Assembly (NCBI RefSeq): GCF_963678635.1
Contig: NC_087067.1
Coordinates: 10,463,716 to 10,527,715 of the forward strand
Direction: 5' to 3'
DNA length: 64,000 bases
DNA from: Symsagittifera roscoffensis
Taxonomy: Eukaryota; Xenacoelomorpha; Acoela; Convolutidae
Under the pieces are notes generated by a model. It ran no database searches. It saw nothing but the letters and a program-made list of their open reading frames with translations, and was not told the origin of the DNA. The first letter of the stretch is position 1. Every line of letters starts with the position of its first letter. Below, in pieces: positions 12,881 through 24,540 of the stretch. A program made the position numbers and the translations under genes.

Positions 12881-13506
12881 TAAAATCTCTTTGCATCTGT
12901 TTGCGTGAATAAAAACATTTTAAATAAAAAAATTGACAAATAGGACAACTTAAATCTTAAATTTGCATCGAAACAAATTTTTTGTAGCGCTAACAAGCCA
13001 ACAAAGCTAATTGCAAGCATCATAATAACATGCGTAAAACTTTCTTGCTCATAGGTGAACAAAGCAAAAACATTTTGAAAAAATTTGTACACCAAAGTAT
13101 ATTTTATGAAAAAGACAGATTTTTTTAGATTTTTGTCTGACTTTGACTTTTTTCGGCTTATTTCCAGTCGATTGGAATTTTTTGAAAATTCAGTTTCTTC
13201 TAACTTTCTTTAGTTTTTTTTGCCAAAGAACAATTTTGTTCAACAAATTTCACACGTGAGAAGTTTACATATGTTTCAACTTGATCTAATCCGGCGTTTG
13301 GTTCGAATCGTATAATTCACACCAACGGCCAAGGACATGTGGTATCCCGCTCTGGTCACGGTAGGAGGGGTCCCACTGTCATCCGCCGCCACAACGTGGG
13401 ACCAGTTGTGACAAAATGGATGACAACTCTTTATGCCGCGGATGAAACCTTACGGTTGAGTGGTGAGAGCTTGAAAACCACTTGCGTGGTGAAAACCACT
13501 TGAGCG

Positions 13507-14310
13507 TTAGTTAAATTTCGTAACCTCCTTGCAAAAAACTTGGCTTTGATTACTTAAATATTGCACCATCAGCATTGTTGGCTTCACATCCTTTGGTGAT
13601 TGAGTTGACAAACTCCTCTCACTATCCACGATCTTTCCCTTAACCTCGATGATTTTGCACAGGCTATCTGCCGTCACCTTTGCGGACCAATTTTCAGGGT
13701 ACTGATTTGTCAGCCATTGCTCCCTATTAGTTTCCATAGCCTTATCAAACTGCTGCCAGTTAGATGTACTCTTATAAACTCTGTGTACAGTGCCTTGGAT
13801 AACATTAAGCTTATACTGATTTGGGGCGCAGCTTGTATAGCTCAGTATAGTCCCAGTATCTGTTGGTTTTTGATACCAATTGCAGGTTACACCCCTATCC
13901 TGCTATACAATTATTTTCAAACCGGGAACGGCAAGTTTCCCTCTGAATTAGTTTCCGCTAACGTGAACTGTAGATTTGGATGAAGAGAATTGGCGGCATC
14001 GAGAACATAACTTACTGTTCTGACAATGTCATCCACATACCTCAGGAACAATTTTACTTGTGGACTTTCCTTCTCCTTATTCTTAGCGCGGCAGCAGCTT
14101 TCACAGTACCAGACTATTTCGGTTTTTGATGCGTACGCCTCATCGGATATTTGTCCGTAGTTTAGATGATACCAGTTTCGGCAACACTCGCAATTAACCC
14201 CCTTTGATCTAGATGTTACTTTCTTGCGGCAGCATGGGCACATCGTTTTTGTCATTGATTGGCTGTGTATCAGTTCCCACCGGTACTTCTTGTTTTAGAG
14301 CATTCTTGTA
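13507..14310 (-). pseudogene. PLE copy 3: PHD finger fused to C-terminal reverse transcriptase
   Basis: The third copy of the chimera. PHD residues CPCC, CECCRNWYHLNY and WYCESCC precede VKLFLRYVDDIV. It ends early at GNLPFPV through a small deletion and continues out of frame to METNREQWLTNQYPENWSAK and FCKEVTKFN. Confidence 0.78.
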
Positions 14311-14389
14311 CTCTCTCAGTGTAACAGTCGCCTACTTTGTCACATATAAGGTTAAAGAAAAATAAGCTTAGAACCATTGGCTCAAGAGT

Positions 14390-15260
14390 CAGGGACACTA
14401 TCTCTTGTGTTTTTCTACCTCAAGGGGTCGGGCCCAATTCGGTTCACTTGCGACATGAGACTAAAACACTTGTTACAGCTTAAAAGCCACTACCAAAATA
14501 CCCCCCCATCTAGAAAATAAGAACGCCCCCATTCTTAGGTCTCGAAATACCTAAAATACACGAACGCTGTTAAAAACAGGGTCGGAACCTTATGTATAGT
14601 TTTTTTTTATTAGACAGTGGACCATCGATCCATTTCAGATGGATCAAACCTAAAAACTCTCCCTAACTCAAACACAAAACATAAAACACACTCAAGAAAA
14701 TTAAATTTGGTACTCACATACCGACACGACCCCTAGAATTGAGTAACCAAACTATAAAGCAACTCTAGAATTGATTGGGTAATTAAGTTTAACTCGACAA
14801 GTTTGCAACGAATAAGTTTTAGCTCAAGAAATAAGTTTTCGCTCTGGACCATTGGGAGGCTTAGGTTGTCCACCTTTCCACCGAAGGTTCACTCGAATAC
14901 ACTCTCCCTTCACTCGTGATTACTTTCTGTCTCCTGCCAAAAATAAGACAGCTCTACTCTTGTTCGAACTATGTGTTGGAAATTGCGAAAAGCAACTTTC
15001 CGCTGCTATTTTTGACTACTTTCCCGCGATTGTAGTTCGAACCTTCTGATCTTATTTTTCTGGTATTTTCAGTTGTCGCGAGAAACTTGAGCATGACATG
15101 CTCAATTTGATTTATTTACAAATTGCAATTCACCCCAAAATCAAGACTAAACGTTTTCTCAAGGTCAAACTTCCAAATAGGACCCACTGGCACACAGCCA
15201 TAGATTTGCCAGAATTACCGCGAGGGAAACATCCATTGCTAGACCATCAACCTGCACATA
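14390..15260. repeat. Type C pLTR-like block, copy 2
   Basis: Close to 5,690-6,560. It sits between the N-terminal RT piece (15,355-15,960) and PLE copy 3, so it either splits one element or marks the border of two. Confidence 0.6.
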
Positions 15261-15354
15261 CTATGAATCAAAACACTTGAAATATATTTTGCTGCCCGCC
15301 ATATTCAAAAGCCTTTTCATGGTTGCTCTCTGAATTGCAGGAGTAGACTCCTGG

Positions 15355-15960
15355 TTGTACAGCTACTGTAAGGCAATTTCATTTGCTTCCTTCAGGGGAA
15401 CATTAGTTTTGAACAAAAAAATTTTCACATCAAGAGTTATTATGGTTTCATCCGGACCTAGAGAAATGTTTTCAATTTTTTCTCTAGCATCTTTAGTATT
15501 GGTTTCTATATTGGCTCCATCGATTTTGTCAAAAAAACTTTGCAGGCGTTTTGTTAAGGCTCTCATATGAGCTGCCCGGAAGTGATAGTACTGGTCGTAG
15601 GGGTGTCTCAGCCTTGTGTACCTTAGCTAAACTGTACAAACGGGCGGGTTGCCCCCCAGTTGACCTCAACTCCGAACATAATTGATCACTTATCTCGTCT
15701 TTTTTGTTCATGGCAAGTAATTCTTCGTTGAGTTCCTTCTCAATTTTCAGAATAACCTCATCAGTGGTTGCCTCTTTTTTCAAAAACTGAGCAGATTGCA
15801 ACAAGGTTTCCAGCTTTGATTCATACGTTTCTTTCCTCATTATGCAAAAACCAACTCGCTTATCAAAAAGCACAGTCAGCAACCCATTATCTTTGAGATA
15901 TTTCTTCGTTTTTTCAACGGCTTTGCCTAACTGATTAATTTTTAATCTTAACTTGTTTTG
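15355..15960 (-). pseudogene. PLE reverse transcriptase, N-terminal part
   Basis: The minus strand codes LFDKRVGFCIMRKETYESKL, a Lys-rich spacer, ARLYSLAKVHKAETPLRPVL SLPGSSYESLNK, then in a shifted frame ETIITLDVKIFLFKTNVPLK. These match PLE RT motifs (D(K)G..ILD...Y..KL; LYGLPK.HK....PLRPI.S; and the motif A region D(V)..LFTNVP). It is the only N-terminal RT piece here. It lies upstream of copy 3 in the coding direction, with a type C block (14,390-15,260) between them. Confidence 0.75.
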
Positions 15961-16789
15961 ATCCTACCTTTTTCTAAAATTCATCAATTTTTTCAACAAC
16001 CTGCGCATCAAATCGTATGACAAGGGCAAGGGATGTTACAGAGAATTAAACCTTTTTTCAATTGTACAGGGGATGAAAAAATTCAATAAAAAACTTGACA
16101 ATAGGATATCTTAACGTTAGTTTGCACCAAAAAAAACTATACGCAACGTTAACCAGCCAAAAAATTAATTATGAGAATCATGATTGCATGCGTAGTAATT
16201 CCCTGCTCATTGTTCCACGAAGCAAATAATTTGAAATAAGTTTTTACACTTACAGGTTCTTTCTGATCTCTGAGCGTTATTTCGGCCTCTGGCGACCAGT
16301 TCTTTCTTGGACGTCTATTACGTCATTCAGCAGACAGTGCTAAACAGCTTTCTGGTGCTTCTATGATAAATACTGAATTGAATAATTTGATAATGCTCTT
16401 GCTTTGTCCTTGTCGGTTTTTCCCCACTGGTTATGAACAAGCTTGAGGGCAGGTTTTGTTTCTGTTGTTTAAACTTCTTATTGAGGTGATTCCAGAACTT
16501 CTTGGGTTGGGATTTGATTCGTTTGGATATCTCATCTTCATTTTTTCCAGTGTACCCTAGTGTCAATTTCCTGATTTTGGTCCGGATTTTGGTATAACTT
16601 TCATAGTTTTGTTGTGTATTAGCTCGCCTAAACTCTATCCAGGTTTCTGTTTTTCTTAAATTGCATCTCTCAATCCAGTACTCAAAAGCAATTTCTTTTG
16701 TTTTATACGATGTTTCACATTTTAACTTGAGCCAGTTTTGTTGTAATGTAAGCGATTGTTTATAAGTTACGTTAGTCTTTTTTGTATTT

Positions 16790-17280
16790 TACTTAAGACG
16801 GTTATTCATTTTGAAAAACTTCTTTTCGACAGCTCCGGAACAATGAAAATAACTACCAGAAACAAAGCTATTAAGAAATTAATTAACCTTAAATGTTTTT
16901 GTCTTCTTAAGTTTCTTGTCAATTTTTTTCTCCTTTCTTGGCCTGTTTTTCGGTTTGTCCATACTTTTGCTTCGTGTCTTCGATTTTTTTTTTCGGTCTG
17001 CTTTTCGAAATTTCTTGTATATGGAATCTAGATTAGAGAATCGACTTAAAAGTGTTACAAAGAATTTTTTTTCCAACACTGTGGATGGATGAAGCCTTGC
17101 GAGATTTCTTTGGTACCACCACTCGTCTTATTTTCTGCTTGAAATTGTTTTTTTTTGCAGTCTGGCATAACAAGGGTATTCAGTGATCGAAGATCTTCAA
17201 TTAAACTTCTTGTTCCTTCTCGTTGACAATATATTATCGCTTTGATTCTCCACGTATGCTTCTCAAGAGTTCGAAATAGG
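16790..17280. repeat. Direct repeat, LINE ORF1 segment (copy a)
   Basis: Matches 19,390-19,930 through CCACGTATGCTTC and the Lys-rich coding part. This copy splits the ORF2 endonuclease from its linker. Confidence 0.6.
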
Positions 17281-19389
17281 TTTTTGACGGTGTCTGATTT
17301 GTTTTAGTTCAGTCATTCTTTACTTTGACTTGTTATCCACAGATTGAACTCTGCGTGTATAAGTGTATGATCATTTTCCCCAAGGGAGAAAAATATTCAA
17401 TAGCCAAAGTTCCCAAGGTCTTCTCGGTAAGTAAGAGATCTAGAAGTGATGGTTCATTATGCTTTGTCACTCGTGTCGGTCTATCTATTTGTTGATTAAG
17501 CTAAGAGTCTTTGACTTCTTCAAAGACGTTCATTGCTGACCTCAACATGATTCGTGCTAACGTGTTAATCTATGCCGCGGAAATTCATGTCTCCCACTTC
17601 AAAGAATTTAGCCCTACTTGATGCAATGCTTCTCAAAAGGTTGTTCAGAGTGGAATGTTTTCAGTAATTGATGACGGGCTGCGATAAATCGAGGCAATCA
17701 CCTTGTCTCCTCTTGTTAAGAGCAGGTTGCAGATTTGCAATTCCTCAAATCCAAAGTCATTTTCTGCCTCTTTGTAATCTATATCTTTCCGCATATACAA
17801 CAACATGCCCCTGCCTTTCTCGGTTGGATTCTTATTTTTGGTTTTCAGGTTGTAGCAGTCTAACTTGTGCAAGTTAGGACTCCATGCTGTTCTAAAAATT
17901 TTTGGTTCCACTTCAGTCAGGGCAAAACTGTGTGGTAAGGGTTTTGCCTGCTGTAATCTTGTTTGTAGTTGATTAAAATTTTTGAACCAGGGTTCAAAAT
18001 GTTCTCTGTTTCCGGTATTTGATCTTGCTCATTTGGGGTCCTTTTTTTACTTTAGTTATTTTGTTCCCTCTGACAATTTGTATTTAGTTTACCGTTTCAT
18101 CTCTCGTTAATTTTTTTGCTCTCTGCACTAAGAATCGAACATGTTCACTTGCTTTCAGGCTTCTATCATGGTTGATTCGAAGTTGTCTTTGTTCTTATTT
18201 GGCATCTTTGAGCTTAGTCAGGTTCTTCATCATAAGTTCAGCGTTTCTGCTGAATCCTTTGTGATTCTCAATGGGCGGGGTCGTGCGTTGCTTTCTTCAG
18301 GTACCTTGCCGAGTCTAGTACAGTTATTAATTTTTGTTGACTCAATGTTAAGGCTTGAGCAGAGTTCGTGCATTAACAACAGATCTTCATTCTGCCGCTC
18401 GTTTGGTTCTTTTGATTGGCTTTCAGTGTCTTCATGTATAATCATGTTTCTCTTCCCTCTCAAGTCTTCCTTTTCTTCCCTTTTTTGTGTGGCTCCAGCT
18501 TCCAGAATGATTTCTTTCAGGAGTTTGATAACAGTTGGTTGAAATTTCCAAACTTTTTTTTATCCGTTGTGCTCAATTCACTTGTTGACTGTGTCTTGAA
18601 TTTGGTTCCATTACTAAGAAAGTAGAAGTCCTCCATTAAATTTTTCACAGACTAAACCGTTTTGTCCGATTCAATCTTCATTTTGGATCTTTCGTCTGAT
18701 GGCTTTGATGCATTTACAATTTTCATTAAGCTCTTGACATCAACAGTACATTTATCGCAACACCAGATTCCCTTAGTTTTAGAGATGTAGTCATAAACAG
18801 GTAGCTACCAGAATAAAATCTATGAAGAAGTTTATAAACTTTATGCGTTTTTGTTCCTCTTAACTTTCTTGTTTTTCTTATTCTCCTTTCCTGGCCTGCT
18901 TCTCGGTTTGTTCTTCCTTTCGCTTCATTTCTTCAATTTTTTCTTTCGGTCTGCTTTTCAAATTTCATATGCATGGAATCTAGGTAAGAGAATTGATTTA
19001 AAAGTGTTACCAAGACTTTTTTTCTCCAACAGTGTCTTGACTTTGGTTCCATTAATAAAAAAGTAGAAGTTCTCCCTTTAATTTTTCACAGACTCAACCG
19101 TTTTGCCCAATTCAGTCTTCATTTTGGATCTTTCGTCTGATGGTTTTGATGCAGTTGAAATTTCATAGGCTGTAGAGATCAACAGTACGTTTATCGCAAC
19201 ACCAGATTCCTTTAGTCTTAGAGATTTTATCATAAATAGCAGTAGGCATTTTCAATCATTTTACACTGAAACTTTTAGGGCAGTTATCGCATTCCATTAC
19301 TAGGTCCATTGGTTCAACAAAATATTTCAAACAAGTAACACATGTCAATGCCTTTTCTGTATGTAATATATGGGTATTTCTCTTAGCGC

Positions 19390-19930
19390 GGTTACTCATT
19401 TTTAAAGACTTCACCTAGGCCGCTCCGTAACAATGAAGTTCCAGGTAGCTACCAGAGTAAAATCAAATTAAAAATCAAGTAACCTTATGCGTTTTTGTTC
19501 TTCTAACTTTTCTTGTTTTTCTTACTCTTCTGTCCTGGCTTGTTTCTCGGTTTCTTCTTCCTTTCGCTTCGTTTCTTCGATTTTCTCTTTCGGTCTGCTT
19601 TTCAAAGTTTCGTGTGTAGGGAATTTAGGTACGAGAATCGAGTTAAGACTGTTACCAAGAACTTTTTCTCCAACAGTGTGGACGGATGAAGCCTTGTGAG
19701 GTTTCTTTGGTACCACTGCTAGTCTTCTTTTCTGCTTGAAATAAGTTTTTTTTTGCAGCCTGGGATAACAAGAGTGTCCAGTGATCTAAGATCTTCGAAA
19801 TTATTTCTTGTTTTTTCTCGTTAGCAATACATTATCGTTTTGATTCTCCACGTATGCTTCCCAAAAGTTTGATTTAGGTTTTTGACATAGTCTGCTTTGT
19901 TGTCGTTCAAGTCGTGATTGTGTTGTTCAG
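19390..19930. repeat. Direct repeat, LINE ORF1 segment (copy b)
   Basis: Partner of 16,790-17,280. A third shorter copy lies at about 18,780-19,080. On the minus strand it codes SVHTVGEKVLGNSLNSILVP and a Glu/Lys-rich stretch. Confidence 0.6.
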
Positions 19931-21330
19931 TACTTCGTGCCACAGACTGAAGACCTAAACTGTCTCGATTTTTTCTCTTTCTACGAGGAAGTCAAGATTC
20001 AGGATGTTGAGGATTAAATTTGGGTTCAAACTCAATCTTTTTGCTGTGAAGAAGATATGGGAAAAGCTCTTTTCATGTTGATTGGGCTTGATTTAGTTGC
20101 ATCTTTAAGAGAACTGGTTCCAACGAGGTACACCATTAACAAATCTTCATCCACTAAGCCAGATGCTTGGGACTTGCTAATAGTGTTCGATAAATTTTTG
20201 CCTCTTTGTCATTTAATCTGAAACCACACGGCTTGTGAATGGGCAATGGAAAAATCTATTTACTAAGTTTCTCACATCAATTAGGCTATTTTTTAAGTTT
20301 ATCACAACAATTAGGCTAATTAGCTGGGCCGCGGGCACTCAATTAACTTTTTTGAAAAAAATCAGCATTTTCAGATTTTCGTCAGACGTATGACTTTTTA
20401 GGCTTAAAACACAAGGGATCCTTTTTTTACGCCATTAAACAAAAATTTAGAAGTCTACAGTTTTTTTCAGTACAGCCACAGTCATCCGCCATGTGCAATG
20501 GTTTGACACAATGTAAAAGTGTTCAAAGTAGTCCTACATCCAGTTAAATAAATTTTGTTCAGCAATTTTCACTCTTGGACGTGCACAGTCTAATACCTGA
20601 TTTTTTCTGATACCATAGTTTTGAGATCTCGCAAAACCAAAAATATTTACAATATTAACTTCCGAGATTTCATTCAGTAAAATGTTTACATTGACCAAAA
20701 GCAAATGAACGGAGCTACTATCTATGAAAATATCAATATTTGGTTTCAATGACTTAACAATATTATCCAGTTCTGAAAATGCCAGTTTTACTCATCTGCT
20801 GTAAGTTTTGTATCTTAGTCATGCTCATTCATTGTCCATTTGAACATCCGTTTTTGAGCCGATTCTACTACTCTCAAAGGATCGATGTTCAGAGAAGCAG
20901 CTACCGAAGAATAAGATCACCATGGTAAACCATGATTTTTGTCTCGAGTTAAGTGAACTTCTGAGTAGAGGCGCTCCGCTATACCTCGAAAATTCAGTCA
21001 AACTTTTTCTCTTAAGTGAGCAAAATATTGTTGACGACTTTGAGGTTGCACAATAAGGTCTATTGACGATGAGCTCATGCCCTGCTTCCGATCTTTTTCT
21101 TTTCGGGGAGTTATTCCAAGCCTAAATACTTTGCTAACTAGTTCGGCTAGTTGGTTAGCAAGTTTGATAATTTCGTCAACAACGTCTCGTGGAGAAAAAT
21201 AGAATGGTTTCAGATTGTTGTAAAGATAGTTTCCACAGATGAATCAAACGATGATTGCGTTTTAGTCCTTTAATGGTAGAAATTTATGAGTGCGGCTGAT
21301 TCTCGCTCTACGAAGGGAAATAATGTTGAA
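19930..21330. other. Unassigned stretch with faint LINE-like traces
   Basis: No gene. The minus strand at about 20,830-20,920 reads AASLNIDPLRVVESAQKRMF, loosely like the end of a LINE reverse transcriptase, and 20,534-20,749 is open for 71 codons without a known motif. Confidence 0.3.
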
Positions 21331-21900
21331 GTTAGGGACGTGAAAAATCTCGCCGGGGAGTCTGCAATGAGTAAATTTGCTTTCCTTGATGATTCAAATA
21401 AATTACATCTCATCATTTCATAAGGGGCCACCACGGCTGCACCAGAATTTCAAATAAAATTTAATAACTTTTCCTGTCTAATGTATGCAGGGAGATTTGA
21501 CCATAGGTTCGTACTTATTTCTCTCTAAAGTGGGGGGGGGGGGGGGGTAGTTTGGTAGATTTTCCAGCTCTTCGTGAAAACTCTCGCCTGGAAGTCTACA
21601 ATGAGTAAATTTGACCTGAAGAAAACTGTTTGATAAGTTTGCGTGTCTAAGGTATGTAAAGACCTAATCATGGGTGCGAACTTATTTTTATCTAGAATAG
21701 GGGGTTATTTTGGTAGTATAGTTTTCAAGCTGTAACGATCCTTATTTCCATGTCCTAAGCGAAGCGCGAATTAATTCCGACTGATTGAGGTACAAAAACA
21801 CAGAAGATAGTAACTCTGACATTTGAGCCAATGGCTAAAGAGCCTATTTTTCTTAGCCTCATATGTGACTTGAGTGAACAACTATCAGAGTTTTTTTATA
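21330..21900. repeat. Inverted, locally duplicated pLTR-like segment
   Basis: Read on the minus strand it resembles the start of the type A and C blocks (about 1,545-1,700): a TTGAGCC-like core, then the CAAAATACCCCC and TCTAGA parts. The last part is present twice (21,340-21,550 and 21,560-21,720). A run of about 15 G lies at 21,533-21,547. Confidence 0.5.
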
Positions 21901-21904
21901 AACT

Positions 21905-22270
21905 CCAAATTTTTCAATTTTTTGAGCTATTGTCCATTTGTGTACTAATTTCGGAAATATTTGCCATTCCACCGACATTTTTCAGCTTATCTCCAATTTT
22001 CTGAACGTTTTTTTTTGCAATTTATCGAGTCTAACTTTTTTGCGGAAAACTTGAGCGCATTTATTGAAAGTATTTGAGTTACAGTTTTCTAGTGGCAATT
22101 TGTTGCATTTTATTTGAAAATTAGCAAAAATAACAGCCGGTTAATGTAAAGGGCCAGCTTGGCTTTATTGTTTTGATATCATAGGACCGTCAAAGAATAT
22201 GCACTGGCAATAGAACATGAAAGGCCGAGCACTGCAGCCCTACAGATATGGGAGCCATCGTGTACTCAAA
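21905..22270. repeat. Direct repeat, copy 1
   Basis: Pairs with 23,555-23,890: shared TTTTGAGCTATTGTCC, GAGCGCATTTATTG, AAGTATTTGAGTT, TGCATTTTATTTG and GCAGCCCTA in the same order. No coding signal. Confidence 0.6.
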
Positions 22271-22849
22271 AATAACCGGAAACTCCTCAAAGCACAAGCT
22301 GCAACATCTCTGCAAAACCCTCCCCTGGGCGCGCGGCCTCCAGCGCAAAGATCATGCATTATCGAATCGTGTATTTCAAACAAAAAACCTCTGACGCGCA
22401 CACAACCTGCGTTACTTTAAGATTAAAACAGCAGCTAAAATATCTTAGAATCTAGTTTAAAGTTGTTTAGATTTTGAAAAACGTAGTTCTGAGTTTGCTT
22501 AAGAGCTAATATAAAACGATCTTAAAAATTGAAGCTGGTATGAAACAATTTATAAGCTAGAAACGACGACAGAAATAAAATCCAGAGCCAATGAGTCAAA
22601 AATCAACCAACATGTATCGCTCATGTGGTTCCACGGGTGCTTTATTTGTAGTGAATGCAAGTAGGCACACCAAACTAAGAAATTAAACTGATAGAGTCTA
22701 AGTCGACAAAAAAATTTAGAAAACTTACATTGGAGCAAAATCAAAACACAACAAACTAGCAGACAGAATTGAAAAAACAAATTTGTGACGAGTTGATAGT
22801 GTCGACAAACTGGCAATTAAATGATTTTTTCATCTGTTCATTTGATCAT

Positions 22850-23520
22850 AAAATATATATATATTTTTTCAAAATACAAATTGACAAATAGGTCAATGTA
22901 ACGTTAAATTTGCACCAAAATAAACTTTGCGTATCGATAAGAAACGACAAGGTTAATCTCAAACATCATAATCGCATCAGTAGGAATTACTTAATCATTA
23001 ATCAACGAAGCAACAATTTTTGAAAAAAAAAACTTATACACTTGTACTTTATGGTCTAACTTTTAACTTTCTCATTGCCACTAGTGGTAGTAATTGAGTT
23101 TCATTTTCTGGCCTATGAAACATATAATCTTCTAACTTTCTGATTGCTTTAAATGGAAAAAATTGAATTTATTTTTCTTTTGGCCCGTGAACTCATTAGT
23201 TTCAATTTGATCTAAGCCGGCTGTTTCAATTTGAAACAGATGAGTTTGGTGAAAAAAAATTGTTCACGGGCCAAAAGAAAATAAATTCATTTTTCCCACT
23301 AGTAGCAATTTTCTCATCTGTTTCAATTTGAATCATCTATTTCATACCAAAAGCCCCGGTCGCAAGATTTTCAGTGCATTTTTTGTGGGTTCAAATCCCA
23401 CTCAAGTCACAGTTGGAGGAGTCACAAGATTACCAGTCTCTTCAACTGCGGCGAATTGAATGACATATATTTACCCCACGGAAGAAAACCTAAAGACAAG
23501 TGGTGGGAACCGGGTCGCAG
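22850..23520. repeat. PLE-related block with a tRNA-like B box and an inverted repeat
   Basis: Bases 22,880-23,000 resemble 9,770-9,900 and 16,095-16,215 (GACAAATAGG, TTTGCACC, AACGAAGC). Bases 23,340-23,520 resemble 10,120-10,310 and 26,380-26,560 and contain GGGTTCAAATCCCACT, a good Pol III B box. Inside, GAATTTATTTTTCTTTTGGC at 23,165 is repeated in inverted orientation ending at about 23,290. Confidence 0.5.
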
Positions 23521-23554
23521 GCTAAAAAAAACAAAGTCCGGATTACATGAATAT

Positions 23555-23890
23555 CTAAAATTTGTAATTTTTGAGCTATTGTCCGTCTTTGTACAACTTT
23601 TGGATCATTAGTTCTGCTGCAGGGACCATTTTTCAGCCTTTCCGCAACTTTCTGAGCGCATTTATTGGAAGTATTTGAGTTTCAGTTTTCTTGCTGAAAA
23701 TTGATGCATTTTATTTGCAAGCTATGAAAAATGAAAAACTGAAAGTTAAGATAGCCGGTCAATTTAGCCTATTTTTTGTTAAAATAAGAACATCAAAGGA
23801 CATGCACTCGCAAAATGAACAAAAAAGACCTAGCACGGCAGCCCTAAAAAAATCGGAGCCCTCGTGCCCTCATAACAGGAGTAAATTTTT
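23555..23890. repeat. Direct repeat, copy 2
   Basis: Partner of 21,905-22,270. The two copies flank a PLE-related block (22,850-23,520). Confidence 0.6.
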
Positions 23891-24540
23891 CTGATCTCGC
23901 AGCTACAGAACTGCGTTAACACTCTCAGAAAATGAGTTCTAGGCTGTTGAAGTAGGCTTCAGTGATTAATTATCAACAGAATCAGACTAAAAACGATCGA
24001 ACTCACCTTTTAATTTGAAACATTGTCGAGGCATATAAATTTATTTTTTGCCATTTTAAGGCGATAAAAATTTATTGTCTTAAGTCGAACTTGAAACAAT
24101 TTTTTTTAAAAAAATGACAAAAACGAAGATAGAAAAACAATCTATTAGAAAAATTTCTTACGAGCAGTGTAAAAATGTGGGAAAAAAATCAACAGAGTGT
24201 TTTGAATATAGCTTTAAAACCGCAACAAATAATTAGCAGACGTGCAGATAGATCAAAGTGGCTATCAGTGATTGAAAATCTACTGCTGCAGTCTAATTTA
24301 GTTGAGAACCTCATGTTTACATGCGTGAAAGAATGATGGCTCGAGTGATTTTTTCAACTGAACAAAAACTAAGTCATATATAATAGCGTAGTAAACCCAT
24401 TTTTAGGAATGACCTTGAGGTCTAGGGATGACTTGACCCAGCCATGAGCTCAGTAATTTTTCATGGATTTAAAGGTAATTAGCATGGTTAGACCGGTAGC
24501 TTTAAAGCTGATACAGTTTAGTTCACCCGATCTTACCAAA

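Larger units (their letters stand above)
600..16340 (-). mobile_element. Tandem array of decayed Penelope-like retroelements (PLE) with pLTR-like blocks
   Basis: Large blocks recur in the same order and orientation. Block 1,560-5,640 repeats at about 7,000-11,160 (offset about 5.47 kb, high identity). It recurs again at 11,230-14,340 with about 1.05 kb missing at the join near 12,357. Coding remnants are on the minus strand: YVDD reverse transcriptase pieces at higher coordinates and GIY-YIG endonuclease pieces at lower coordinates, which is the PLE order. PLEs are known to form tandem partial copies whose repeated ends are called pLTRs, and the layout fits this. Two pLTR-like subtypes alternate: type A (2,000, 7,470 and 11,700) and a more diverged type C (6,170 and 14,850). 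All copies carry stops or frameshifts. Confidence 0.85.
16327..19930 (-). pseudogene. Rearranged APE-type LINE (ORF1 and ORF2 remnants)
   Basis: The minus strand holds LINE pieces in disrupted order. ORF1: PHD-like finger ends (TKGIWCCDKCTVD near 18,740-18,790 and again near 19,180-19,320), Lys/Glu-rich coiled-coil pieces near 16,880-17,080, 18,870-18,970 and 19,520-19,720, and NMIIHEDTESQ with CTRLGKVPEESNARPRPLRI at 18,230-18,463. ORF2: an APE endonuclease fragment at 17,300-17,911 (GRGMLLYMRKDIDYKEAEND, KVIASIYRSPSS, DMNFRGID, RPTRVTKHNEPSLLDLLLT) and the linker before the RT at 16,327-16,750 (SQPKKFWNHLNKKFK). No RT domain is seen. Stops and frame changes are frequent, so it is dead. Confidence 0.7.

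Noticed and set aside
15730-15765. CTGATGAGG followed by GAAA on the minus strand, resembling a hammerhead ribozyme core
   Set aside because: The bases between do not form a proper stem II, no cleavage-site partner is evident, and the stretch codes for the reverse transcriptase (TTDEVILKIE).
20534-20749. 71-codon open frame on the minus strand
   Set aside because: No recognisable domain; nearby faint LINE similarity is too weak to call.
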